Assembly (NCBI RefSeq): GCF_018139145.2
Contig: NC_059471.1
Span: forward strand, 102,488,914-102,552,913
DNA: 64,000 nucleotides
Source of the DNA: Gymnogyps californianus
Lineage: Eukaryota; Chordata; Aves; Accipitriformes; Cathartidae
Direction of reading: 5' to 3'
This document shows, one piece after another, positions 24,154 to 39,839 of this stretch. A program made the translations under genes and the position numbers. The notes under the pieces are model-generated. The model saw nothing but the letters and a program-made list of their open reading frames with translations, made no database searches and was not told where the DNA came from. Position 1 is the stretch's first letter. Each line of letters begins with the position of its first letter.

Positions 24154-24322
24154 CTGTTATCTCCATGCCTTTGTCATAGTCTCCTGGGTATCCTGGACTT
24201 GCCATGACCACACACACAGCTGTACTATTTTCTGACCAGGCTGGCATGAAGCTGCAGAGTTTGCCATCAATTGTTGCTTGAATCACTTCATAAAAATCAT
24301 TTTTAAGCAGTGGAAGAATTAC
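24154..24322 (-). CDS. GART-like exon 9 of 21
   Basis: The exon encodes VILPLLKNDFYEVIQATIDG and, further on, VVMASPGYPGDYDKGMEIT. It is the best-preserved stretch of the GARS domain. The acceptor is TTTCTGCAG and the donor GTAACT. Confidence 0.92.
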
Positions 24323-24830
24323 CTGCAGAAACATTTCGTAGTGATAGAAGTTAATTTTTATTTTGCTGACTTGTTGAAATTCAACTTAGGGAAAATTCAA
24401 TTAATAGAGTAAAATCTGTACCTGCCAAACTGAAAATACTGTATTTCCCTATACCAGTACATTTGGAAACTACAGGTGAGCATTAATTTGCAGCATCTTT
24501 TTGCAAGTCATAAATTTACAAACATGAGATGTGAGATTATGTGGAAGGAACATGAATTTAGGTCCCTCCCATTCTGCTTCTATCCAGAAAAATAAAATCT
24601 AAGGAACAGCTTTTTAACTTAAAGTCTCTAACTAATAATTCACAGAAGCTGACTAGCCAAAATTTTAAGTTACCTCATACATTGTCTAAGACATTCACAT
24701 TCAGATCTGCATGTTCAGGGGGAGGAAGACATAAATCCAAATATAGCACGCAAATTTCCCTAGAGGTAAGCTAGAACAGTCAGAGGTAAAAGAATGAAAC
24801 ATATTTAAGCTTCCAGTATCTTTCACTCAC

Positions 24831-24916
24831 CTGGCACTGAGGGTCACCAAACTGACATTTAAAGTTTAAAATTTTCACACCATCTTTGGTAAGCATTAAA
24901 CCTGTTTGCAGCACAC
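24831..24916 (-). CDS. GART-like exon 8 of 21 (GARS metal-site residues replaced)
   Basis: The family sequence VLEFNCRFGDPECQ reads ILNFKCQFGDPQCQ at residues 283-296. Glu, Asn, Arg and the second Glu, conserved in the ATP-grasp metal and substrate site, are all substituted. The acceptor is CTGTTCAG and the donor GTGAGT. Confidence 0.9.
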
Positions 24917-26106
24917 CTGAACAGAAAGAACACAGCCAAGAAAATTAATTTAAACGTTTATTTGTCAAGAACTCCTTTAAATGCAACACAGTGTTTTGGA
25001 ATGTGGGATGCATTTCTGCAAATCGTAATGAATTATGAGCAAGGATCCTGTAAGCACTTATAGGCAATTCATAATATTTCCACAATAAGCAACAAAGTGG
25101 CAAGCAGCAACCTGAGGAACGTTGCATCACATTTTAGACTGAATACAACAGAAAGCAACCTCTCTGTATCAGAAAGTCGAGTTCCGCCTTCTGCTACAGC
25201 TCTCTAAATGCAGGCATTCAGAGATCAGAAGGAACTGACAGGATGAAAAAAACAGTTCCCATAAAACCCCATTCATTATGCAGACCTTGCGATTTTCTTA
25301 CCATTAAGTGCACTATGGTTATGCATAAATATAGATGTATAACTCTGTATTTCAGGCAAAAATACCAAACCAAAATTCACTACTGCTACTAACAAACAAA
25401 ACCAAACAAAAACGTATTGAAGTTGGTATTGGGTAATTTCTACTGCAACGCACATATATGCATATGGTGATCTAAAGCAGGCCTTTCATTGTATAATCAG
25501 AAAACCAATCCCCACAGAATAACAAGTATTAAATTTTAAACCCCACAAAGCATCAGGTCCTCCAGCATCATCATGAAAATGCTCAACACCCACTACATTC
25601 TTACTGCAGATTTGGGCATTGTAAAAAAGTTACCAAATAGCAGAGAATACATCGCAGACTGGAATCCAACTCTTTACATGTATGTGATCTCTACAGTCTT
25701 CAGTACCAAAAGCAGCCATTGGCATTAAGTGACAGCTGTGAGCATCACCTTCCTTTTTCAAAACAGCCTTAAGACAAAGATCTTAAGAAAACTTACATTG
25801 CTGTATATAGGAGTGAACAGTACAACTGAACTTAAGTATATATTATACCCTGAACTACAAGAGTCTGGTTGCAACTGTTTTAATAAAAAATATTTATTAA
25901 AAATACAGTATGTTTTATGGAGAAAAGATGAAAGTTCTTCTCTCCAAAGGAAGAGCTATAAACCAAATCAGTGAGGCTTAATACTGCATGAAAAATGAAC
26001 TACTTTTTTTTTAAACAAATATTATTTGGAATTCAAAAGCAATCTCTAACAACGAAACTAACCTTGTTATGACTTTACCTTGTTTTTCAGCTGAATGCTT
26101 ACTTAC

Positions 26107-26194
26107 CTACATATGCTGTTCCTTCTTGTCTCATACTATCAACAACATGTTGAAGGATAGCATCATTGATTTTCTCTAGAAGAACTTCTGGAAC
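26107..26194 (-). CDS. GART-like exon 7 of 21
   Basis: The exon encodes VPEVLLEKINDAILQHVVDSM and continues RQEGTAYVG, a helical part of GARS. The donor GTAAGT is perfect. The acceptor is GATCGTCAG, with a poor pyrimidine tract. Confidence 0.88.
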
Positions 26195-26881
26195 CTGACG
26201 ATCAACATCAAACTGATTGAGACAGTGATGACATTTGCTGGACTAGCTCATAGGACCTGGAAGGACTGGGGTAAGTAAATGCCTCAGCTATGTTTTCTGC
26301 TCTCCCACCCCCAACCAGTGCACTCCTTCCATCAGGGTGCTGCTGCCTGAAGGACAGATACACTGATCCTCTGTCTCCCAAGATTTTTTGTTTGGTTCTT
26401 TCTTTAGAAGGCCAATTTTAAGGAGGTTTGAGACACTGGCGACCTGGACTGCACACAGTAAGATCGTTTCTGTACTTAAAGAAAAACACACTAATAATGT
26501 ACTTGAGCAGCATATTTAGAACAATGCAGTCAGCTTTAAGAATCAACAAGAAACCTAAGGTTATGTTCAAGACACAAAGACTCCAAGCATGCAGGGAATT
26601 TTGCAGGGACATTTCAAGTGATACTAATAGGAGCAGAGAAACACCAAGTTTAGGAATAATGGAAAAGGTAAAAGAGAGACCATTCCTCAGAACACTGGCT
26701 CATTAAATCCGAAAGAACGACTACTAAAGTTTGAGCCCTGTATTGCACTTACACAAGCAAAATGTCAATCAATTCCAGAAGAAATCTGGCCTATGTGATA
26801 GAAACAAGATTGGGCCCTAAAGGAGATATATTAACCACAGATGTGATCAGCCTTGTTGCAGACTGAGGAGGAGGACTGCTA

Positions 26882-27013
<132 letters not shown>

Positions 27014-27852
27014 TTAAGAGATGCACACAACATAGAAACAGTGACAATGTCCTGTCCTAAGGGAAGTTAACACTGCTGGTCACAGGCTGAGGCTCAGTTC
27101 TGCCAGGAAAATTTAGGAATCAAAGACAGAAAGCAATAGGATCCACTTATTCTGCTGCAAGCTCACTGACTTGAAGGATTCATTGAGCTTTCTTTCTCAT
27201 TTTTAAATAATCAAGAGAAATGGTGGCCCTCATAACAATTCCTTTCTGACGAATTAGATCTCGACCTATCAGTGACGTGGACATATGCTTACCTTAAGGC
27301 ATGTGAGTAGTCTTTATTGACTTGACAGAATTATTCATATGTTTCAAGTTAAATTTGTGTGTTTGCAGATCTGGGGCCTGAATGAGTGTGAGGTATTATC
27401 AGTGCAGGAGAAACTTTGCGCAAAGAACTCGCTTTCAGTTTTTATGTGGCATACAATACGCATGTTTAAGTTTTATCCTGCCACTGAGTAGTAATCCATG
27501 GTAATGAAAGTGTTAAAATAGGCACTAAATATTAGCACAAAATTATTGATCTAACAAGAATTACCAAGACAAAGTCCATACAAACACGTTTTAGGTCACC
27601 TTAGGAAAAAAAGATCATTTTCTACCTAAAAAGATCACTATAATTGCAATTTTATGGCTAACGTAGAAGAAAATTCTACTGACAACATACATTGATCAGT
27701 ATTACATCAAATTGCTTAGATTACATATTTATGTATGTAAATGCAAATAAAACAAAAAAACTATTTGAAACAATAAACTTGTGTGTTTATGCATAAAGCA
27801 TAGCAATAATGCCAAAGAATAAAAGCACATAACCACACCATCGACCACATAC

Positions 27853-27912
27853 AGAAAGTTCTTCCCCTTGAAGGAGTTCTTCAATAACAACCATCTCTCC
27901 AAACATCCTGTC
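27853..27912 (-). CDS. GART-like exon 5 of 21 (three codons lost)
   Basis: The exon encodes 20 codons where vertebrate GART has 23. The FG-x-AGET turn is shortened to FGEM, and VVIEELLQGEELS follows. The acceptor is TTGTACAG and the donor GTATGT. The deletion is in frame. Confidence 0.88.
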
Positions 27913-28380
27913 CTGTACAAAAAAAAAATTTCTCCAGTTAGCAAACATGACATCTACTGGCTAAATCCTCTCTTTATTTTCTTTTAACAGAAAAAAACAA
28001 TGTATAGGAAAAGTACTGGCTTGCTTGAATTATGGTATGTTGAACAAAGCCAACAGAATCTCGTTTGGAGATAAGGAAGAGACACTGAAATGCACCTTAT
28101 CAGACCCCAGCAGCCAACAAAAAATGAAAAAGTTGGAGGGGAAGGGCAGCGGGACCCAGTGCTGCAACAAGAGTTCAGTCACAAACTGTACAAAGCCCTA
28201 CTCACTGCCCGCTGTCTGGGGCAAACATGAGGAATTTGAGGATGATACCCAGAGAAATTCCTTAGTCAAATGGGCAAGTTTCTCCTGAAAATACTTGCTT
28301 CCTGTGGCCAAAATTACAAACTCACAGGCTATAGAACATCAAGAACTGGATTCCCACTGATTAATTAAAGATTTATCCAC

Positions 28381-28492
28381 CTGCATAATCTCTTGGACGG
28401 CTCTGCAGGCTTCCTCTTTGCTGGCTGCAATAGTCACTTCTTTTCTAGCAGCAGGGCCCCTTGCCCGTACAACTCGTGCAGGAAAGTCTGTG
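28381..28492 (-). CDS. GART-like exon 4 of 21 (GARS ATP loop destroyed)
   Basis: The family motif VVKASGLAAGKGV reads VVRARGPAARKEV at residues 146-158. The ATP-contacting lysine and the flexible glycine loop are altered, while the flanking KEEACRAVQEIMQ is kept. The donor GTGGAT is weak. Confidence 0.9.
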
Positions 28493-30090
28493 CTTTAAAT
28501 GAAAGCAAAAGTGAGATTCAGGCATCCCTACTGCATCCAATGAAAATATCTTATTAAGCTGAATGCCTCCCACATTCTCCCTTTTTTTCTGAACTGTTGA
28601 AGAATAACACATCTGAAAAATACATTCCCTGCTAGCCCATCCTGTCATGGAGGTGAATGAACTCTTATAGCCCTCAGCACAGGACAGTGAACCAGAAATC
28701 CATGAATTTTGTTGTTGGTTCTGACACCAACTCAATGTATATCCTTGGACAAGTCACTGAACTTTAACACCTCGCAGTTTCTTCCCCTTTTCGCTGAGTT
28801 GGGTTACTATTTTATTCCTGTCATAGGTTTGGAAAGATGAAGTCATTGATAGTTTTATAACACCAGATTACAGTACACAATCCTATAAACCACTATGGAA
28901 GTTCTGTTTAGGGTTGTAAGGTTAAGGCTGAGTTAGGTCTTGCATGTAAAGGGTATGTTAGAACTAGTGTATTAACACTGTATCCCCAGAATTCCTCCAC
29001 TTACTCTTAAATACTAACTAAATCTAGAAGAAAAAAAAGAACAAAACAGCATAATGTTAACATATTTTAACTACACTTTATCCATTCACCTCTCCAGCTT
29101 GTGGACAGTCAAATAAAATGTTCCTTTTGAAGAGCTGATTCTACACACTACTAGCCTGTTTTCTGAAACAGTATCTCATTCCTCCTTTCCACGTTACGAT
29201 TTATATTAGGGTAAATCTCAGCCCTAGATTTATACAAGCAGCCAAAACAGGCTCACACAAAGCTCCCTTTCTCCACATCTCAGTGTGCTGACCTGAGATA
29301 CAATTTTCCTTTTTGAGTCTTATGCATGCTTACAGACACACAAGTTGTTGGCTTGTTTCTCTACATGGCAGTGATACAGACTAAATGCTGTTACAGAGCA
29401 AACTCAGTGAAAAGGTTGTTTTTACTTAAAAAAAAAAAAAGTTCCACTAGATTATACCACATGTAGCACGTGACAGCAAAGACAAGAAGTCCATGAAACC
29501 GACACACAGCCACAGACCAGTGTAGCTGAACACAGCAGCTGCTGTGAGACTGGACCAAAATAGCGACAGTGGTAAGCTACTCTCCCAAAGGATCCCCAAG
29601 GACTTCAGAGGCATTACCGCTCAAAGCAATTGCAGAGATATGCAGTTACATTTCTCTCTCCATGTAAGAGAGATACTGTCTAGCCTTGAAGAAATAAGAG
29701 TATCCTCCTTAACTTAGGAGTATTTGACCAGTACCTCCCAAATCACTCCACAGATAGCATTTTGCTGGTATCTGTCTGTGTAGAAATGATTCTCACCCTT
29801 ACAGAAAGCTTTATTGAAATATTTTTCTCTGTCACAACTTTTTGTCTTTTAAATGGCTAACTAGAATCCTGAAGAAGCTGATCAAAGGGAAGAAGAGCTG
29901 TGATCCGTGAACAGAAAAATCAGCCTGTTTAAGTTCCCTGCACCAGTCTCTAATTACAAAACCAATTCATTCAGTAGCTACTTGAGAAGAACAACAGTTA
30001 AAAAGTTACCAAGTTCTAGGTAACTATCATGGGTGAAGGCCACATGTATAGCTAACTTGACAGAGGAGTTTCCAGTATCAAAATATTTAC

Positions 30091-30265
30091 CTGATAATAA
30101 ACCTACAAGCTTCCTGGGGATTGGTGAAGGCTTTCCATCTTGCTGTTGGGATCCCATGTCGATCCAGAAAGGCTTTGGCAAAACTGGTGTTGGATGCCAG
30201 CTGGGCTGCTTTTGCAGATGGTCCAAAACACCTAACTCCTGCTGCTCTCAAGTCATCAACAATCC
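30091..30265 (-). CDS. GART-like exon 3 of 21
   Basis: The exon encodes GIVDDLRAAGVRCFGPSAKA and RHGIPTARWKAFTNPQEAC. This is the start of the ATP-grasp part of GARS and is well conserved. The normal ESSK segment is changed to ASNT, removing its lysine. The donor is GTAAAT. Confidence 0.9.
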
Positions 30266-30926
30266 CTAATTATCAAAACCAGCAAAAGAATCAAGTCATC
30301 TCTTTGGAAACATCAAGTCATTTTGACAAAAGAAAAACCACATAATCATTTTGGCACTTTCTTACACTTTTCCTTGTCTCAAACACCTAGTTCATCCTTA
30401 AAATAAGGTTCTGCATATCCAATGACCTGTTTCATCATTCAGTTTTAAGAGGCCTTTAGCTCTTTACATTACTAAGCACTGTCACAGTTACCACCCCATG
30501 ACTACTGCTAGGATTGTCTGGTACTTCTGTTCACTATTTAAGACATGGAGATCTTACTGTACCACATTACAATAAATGCACGTTATGGTGTGGGTACTGT
30601 TGCATACAGCAACAATGTTAGGACTATTGCAAGAAAATTCTTTATGTAAAGGAAAGCACAGCTGAAGACGCAAGAGTACTTGTAACCATTACTGATTCTT
30701 GATTCTTTATGATTTCCCCTGCTGATTTCTAACATACAAAAAGCAGCATACAGCTATGAAGCCAAATGTTTTAAGTGACTACAATTTACATTTACAAGAT
30801 AATCCAAATTTTCTTGCTCTTCAGTTTAATTAACTCAGTGTGTGTCCTAAGAGCCGAAAGAGGTCATTTTAAAGCAGAATTCAACGTGCTGATTTTTACT
30901 GTCAAGTTAATTTATTTCAGCCTTAC

Positions 30927-31022
30927 CAGCTGCCAAAAGAGCTTCTTGTCCAACTAACACAAGTCCAATGTTATGATCTTTGCAGAACTGGGTAACAATA
31001 GTGTGATTGCTCACTAATACAG
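30927..31022 (-). CDS. GART-like exon 2 of 21
   Basis: The GARS N-domain continues (NHTIVTQFCKD). The usually invariant GPEAPLA reads GQEALLA, with both prolines lost. The acceptor is CTTTTCAG and the donor GTAAGG. Confidence 0.9.
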
Positions 31023-31752
31023 CTGAAAAGGAAAAGGAAATATAATTAAGTTACCACTGTAAAGCCTAAATAAGAGATGGGAGATGAGAATGTCATTGTT
31101 CCATCTCCCTAAGAAGTACGATTAAAATAACGAAACAGCCCATGAAGGGCAAAGTAAAACAAACACTATAATAATAAGCAGAGTCCAGAAGGAACAGTGA
31201 ACATTTCCAGTTTACACTACTGTTTTTAATACAAATCTGCTAACTTATTAAATGTATGTTATTTGCTATATGTAATCAATATAAACTTTTAAAAGCTGCT
31301 TATCATAAGAGAATAAAAACTTTAAAAAATAAAACTGTAAGTTCATAAGGAAACTCAATTTCAACATCTGAGCAAAGATTTACTCAATGCCAGTGCATGA
31401 TGTAGCTAAATTTAGCTGAGCAGCCTGGGAAGACACCAGAGAAGTTTCTATCCAGAAGTTAATAACTTTAAGCCTTCTATTCCTCTGTTAAGTTTTGCTG
31501 AAATTGGTCAGTGAATTCAAGCATAACAGTGGGAGGAAAGAGATGAGGTGTAGAAATACACAGTCTTATATAAGCCTCACTATCTTAAGAAGCTAGGCTA
31601 AAAATAGATGTAGTATGACGTTTTGCTAGGCAGTTCTAAAATTCAGAAACAAAACATACAGAAAAAATAAATATGTGCCTTAAATAATTTGTGGTACCTG
31701 TAAAAGAAAAGAGTAATTGTTATCTCCTACTGACTCAATAAAAATGTGGTCA

Positions 31753-36050
<4,298 letters not shown>

Positions 36051-36164
36051 GAATAAGAAAAGCTGCGCCTGCCACATAACCTCATGGCGGACCGTTGCCG
36101 CGCCAACCCGGCGCCATGTTGGACGCCGCCAAGCCCCCCCCCCCCCCGCCCACTCCCTCCGCAC

Positions 36165-36175
36165 TGCGCATGCGC
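36165..36175. promoter_or_regulatory. NRF1 site, perfect palindrome
   Basis: TGCGCATGCGC, the consensus NRF1 element common in CpG-island promoters of nuclear genes for mitochondrial proteins. It suits DNAJC28. Confidence 0.7.
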
Positions 36176-36205
36176 CCGCCGCCCGGCCGGCCCGCCGCGG
36201 CCACC

Positions 36206-36216
36206 TGCGCACGCGC
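36206..36216. promoter_or_regulatory. Second NRF1-like site
   Basis: TGCGCACGCGC, one base from the palindrome, 41 bp from the first site. Confidence 0.55.
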
Positions 36217-37060
36217 GCTAGCAACGGGCGCCTCCCGGCTCGCGCAGCCCGTCCACGCGCCGCCTAGTAACGTGCCCCCGCGCCGGTCGGGGGCGTCACG
36301 CGGCAGGCGGAAGCGCGCGGCTCCGGCGGCGCTCGGGCTCCCTCCGCTGGTGAGCGACGCGGCAGGGCGCGGGGGCGGGCCGCCCTTCCCGCTCACACAT
36401 GCGCTCCCTCCCGGGCACCCCTCCTGCCGTTAGGACAGGGCGCCTGTCCTTGAGCGAAGGGTAAAAGCAGTCGCCCCTCCTCTTCCTCCTCCTCCATTGC
36501 TGGCGCTCTGCCTCCGGGCCCGCGCTTGCCGCGCCGCCGCGGGCCTGCGTCGCTGTGCGGGAGGGGGAAGGGCAGGCGGCGGCGGGGACCAGGTGAGGCG
36601 GGGGTGCAGGGCAGCGGGGCTCTGGGCGAAAAAGTGCGTGTCGCGCTGCGAGGAGCCTCCCCCGCCCTACGTAACGGCTGGGGGAGGGGAGGGGTGCCGA
36701 GTGCCCGGCTCGTCGCGTGCCCGTAACTTGCTTTCCTCAGCCCTCCTGTGGCGCATCGCCTCAGGGCGCTCTCCCGTTCGCGGGGCTGGAGCCCGCCCGT
36801 GTCCCTGCAGGCCGCGCGGGGCGGCGGTTGGGGGGCAGCCGGGCTCTGGCGGGAGCGGGGAGCCGCGGCAGGGGAAGGCTGTCTCGTGGGCCAGGCCCAG
36901 CGGGGGAGGGGGGCGGAGCGGGGCGCGCCCTTCGGTGCCGCCGCCTTCCTCGGCCTTGCGAGGCGGGGGGGGAGAGGGGCACTTCGTCTTGTCTCCCCTT
37001 ACCTAGCCCCACCGGGCACAGCTCAATTCAAACGGCTGGGGCAACCTTCGGTGCCGTGGG

Positions 37061-38444
37061 GTGAGTGCTATACATACAGTTTGATACAGTTTTTTAAGCA
37101 CAAATGTATTAAAATCAAGTTACAGAGTTATGAGAAGGTCTGCTTCTGATCAGTATGTTGAATTTCAAAAGCGTCTTCATTGATCTTCCCGTTTAAGTAG
37201 TAGTTATGTGGACTTTTATGGCCATATGGAACTAAATTATTATCTTTGCCAACCACCTAGAAGGAAAGAAATCACTGATCTAGATCACGAATGAAAAAAA
37301 AAACACATGCTAATAAGGGCCATTATAATAACCACAAGCTAGTGACTTAATATGTTACCTGGATCAAAATCAACTGAAAACATTCAGGATTGATCCAATC
37401 TTTCATCCAGTCCCAAGTACATTTCCTTTCCCTCCTTCTTTAAGATGGGTCAGTGCAGAACGGCAGTTTGTTATATGCAGAACATATAAACACTATTTAT
37501 TCCTTAACCTTGATTTAACCTAGTTTTTTGTTTGGAAAGGAAGTCGGCAAAGGATATGTTGCAGTCACTGATTAATCTGCGAAAGGAGGCTCTTTAGCAC
37601 CATGTACGCGGCATTTGTCTTAAGATTTTCATTAATAAAGAGAAGTTAGCTGATGTGTAAATTGTGTGTGCAGTTTGTATGATACTTTTCAACTTTTGAT
37701 TTTACGTGAAGACTTATGTTGTCATTTGCTAAAGGTGTTCCTTTTGCTGTTTCCCAAAATAATTCAGAAGCACTGGTACTCCTGACAGAATGAGATACTG
37801 TCTGCTATTGATCTGTTCTGAGTTCCAGATTTATAACCTTACCTGGCACAAACGAAGGAGATTGGCCACTAGGATGTGAGAGCCCTGCCGGGATACAAGA
37901 GTTAATCTAAATGAATCTATAATCTGAATGCTACTTCAGTTGTTGCTGTGAAATACCAAAAGGGTACTGTAATGAAATCCTTTGAGAATGTACCAGGTAG
38001 TAGATCTTGAGGCATTGGTGTATGTGACTAGAGAATTCAGTTGATGGCTGAATGTAGGTATATAGAGGAAAAGGGAGAGATTTGTTTCAGCAGAGTTACC
38101 GCTCAACAAAGTGTATTTCCAGTTTACATTGCACTGAGTTTGCAGAAAGGCAATAAAGCTTCAGCCTTTTGGGAATTCTGCAGTGCAAAACAAACCTATG
38201 CTACTGTTGCTATACCAGGAGAAAACTATATTATGAATTAATTTTCATTGTAATACTACTACTTCAATAGTAATTAATAAGAAATACAGATTTCAATATT
38301 AGTCTTTAAAAGAACATTGCATACTGCTCTGAAATTTTGTAGGGATTTCTTTAAATAATACAACAAGTTAAAGATAAGACTTCAATCATGTAAGTTCTTT
38401 TAAAAAGCATATTTAACACAATTTTTATAAAAATGTGTTTATAG
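37061..38444 (+). other. DNAJC28: DNAJC28 5'UTR intron (inferred)
   Basis: AT-rich sequence between the CpG island and a plausible acceptor GTTTATAG ending at 38444, 53 bases before the DNAJC28 ATG. No other feature is seen. Confidence 0.5.
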
Positions 38445-38497
38445 GTCATTGTTTATAATGTAGCTGCATCTGAAGAAATATAAAGTGGCTTTGTGTC

Positions 38498-39616
38498 ATG
38501 CTGACTAACAACATAGGGCATCATTTAACGGTACATCAAGCAATGATTCCAAGAAACCTGAAGCTGTGTCCCTACATTTGTGGCAACAGAATGTTGTCGG
38601 GTTACAAACCTAAAAGCAACGTCAAGGACTCCTACAAAATTCTTGAGCTTGAGGAAGGGTGTTCCCTTGATGATATCAGAAACTCGTATCGAAGTCTTGC
38701 CAAAAAATACCATCCAGACAGCGGTTCTGCCACAGCTGATTCTGAAGCATTTATGAAAGTAGAAGAAGCTTACAGAGTCGTGCTCAGTGATGTGGCGACC
38801 AAAAAGAAATCAAACGAGAATAATGAAGAGGAGGAAGATCAGTTCAAGTCTAAAGCACCACAGCATAGACACTACTTGAGTTATGAAGGCATTGGTTTTG
38901 GAACACCAAGCCAAAGAGAAAAGCAATATATGCAATTTCGAGTAGACCGTGCTACTGAACAAGTGTTGGAGTACCGGAAGCAGAGACTTGAAAGCCAGTA
39001 TGCTGTGACTGACCTAATGAAAGCCAAAGATGTGAGGCAGAGCAAAAAGGTGAAAATAACTCAGGCAGTTGAACGGTTGGTTGAGGACCTCATCCAGGAA
39101 TCGATGGCGAAAGGAGACTTTGACAATCTCAGTGGCAAAGGAAAACCTTTGCGGAAATTTTCAGACTGTCCACATATCGACCCTATGACTCACAACTTGA
39201 ACAGGATTCTGATAGACAATGGATACCAGCCAGAGTGGATCCTGCTGCAGAAAGAAATACGGGAAACTATTGAGCGGTTAAGGAAGAGCATAGTGGCATC
39301 TAGAAGTAAGCTTGGCAGGCCAATGACACCATATAGGCAAAAGCAGTGGAATTCTATTTGTGAGCAATTTATAGAAGACATCAGGAAATTAAACAAAAGA
39401 ATTGACAACTTCAATTTAGTTGTTCCTATTCTGAGCAGACAAATGGTGCACTTCAGTGCAGACAAAGAAATTGTTCGAGCACAAAAGACTTACGAAGCTT
39501 TGATGGAAAACAGAGACGCTTCTAATTCAGACACAAAGGAGAATGAAGAGGAAAATGTTAAAAGGTTTGGGTGGAAGTCTTCTCTATTTAAGTGGTTAAA
39601 CCTTACATTGAAATAA
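38498..39616 (+). CDS. DNAJC28: DNAJC28, J-domain protein with DUF1992
   Basis: A single-exon ORF of 372 residues, near the usual length of the family (about 388 in human). The N-terminus (1-42) is basic and hydrophobic-leaning, compatible with mitochondrial import. The J domain spans about 44-105, with the HPD triad at 72-74, needed to stimulate Hsp70 ATPase, and helix I-IV spacing typical of J domains. An acidic, glutamate-rich linker follows (about 107-116). The conserved C28 domain (DUF1992, about 186-260) includes GKGKPL at 213-218. Biochemical function is poorly known; the family is described as a co-chaperone, with reports of organelle or Golgi roles. It lies between GART and TMEM50B in the same orientation, as in other vertebrates. 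Every key residue looks intact. Confidence 0.97.
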   Translation: MLTNNIGHHLTVHQAMIPRNLKLCPYICGNRMLSGYKPKSNVKDSYKILELEEGCSLDDIRNSYRSLAKKYHPDSGSATADSEAFMKVEEAYRVVLSDVATKKKSNENNEEEEDQFKSKAPQHRHYLSYEGIGFGTPSQREKQYMQFRVDRATEQVLEYRKQRLESQYAVTDLMKAKDVRQSKKVKITQAVERLVEDLIQESMAKGDFDNLSGKGKPLRKFSDCPHIDPMTHNLNRILIDNGYQPEWILLQKEIRETIERLRKSIVASRSKLGRPMTPYRQKQWNSICEQFIEDIRKLNKRIDNFNLVVPILSRQMVHFSADKEIVRAQKTYEALMENRDASNSDTKENEEENVKRFGWKSSLFKWLNLTLK

Positions 39617-39813
39617 GATAATACTAATTCATCTGTCTTGTCAAGATTTTGAATGCACTTTATTAATGAAACTTGTAGCACTAGAGAAATTTCAGGTACA
39701 CTGAAAATGTAAAATCCAGCTGTCCACTGTTACACCAGTTAAAAGGAATTGGATTGTCTGATGTGCATTTGCAGGTGTTTAATTGATTTATTTGTGAATA
39801 TTGTTAAGGAACA

Positions 39814-39819
39814 AATAAA
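39814..39819 (+). terminator. DNAJC28: Polyadenylation signal of DNAJC28
   Basis: AATAAA about 200 bases past the stop codon, the first canonical signal downstream. Confidence 0.5.
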
Positions 39820-39839
39820 TTCAGTTATCCTCTTGCAGC

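Larger units (their letters stand above)
36055..37060. promoter_or_regulatory. CpG island: shared head region of GART-like (-) and DNAJC28 (+)
   Basis: GC- and CpG-dense kilobase between two divergent genes, with no TATA box. It contains two NRF1-type palindromes, YY1-like ATGGCGG words at 36084-36090 (+) and AACATGGCG at 36112-36120 (-), and a 14-base C run at 36134-36147. DNAJC28 exon 1 probably starts here: GTGAGG donors exist at 36593 and GTGAGC at 36350. A minus-strand GTAAGG donor is present near 36999-37004. Transcription starts are inferred, not seen. Confidence 0.75.

Noticed and set aside
36497..37006. Plus-strand ORF of 169 codons in the 36-37 kb CpG island
   Set aside because: Overlapping frames are equally open and the composition is low-complexity Arg/Gly/Pro. 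It is better explained as promoter and first exon of DNAJC28.
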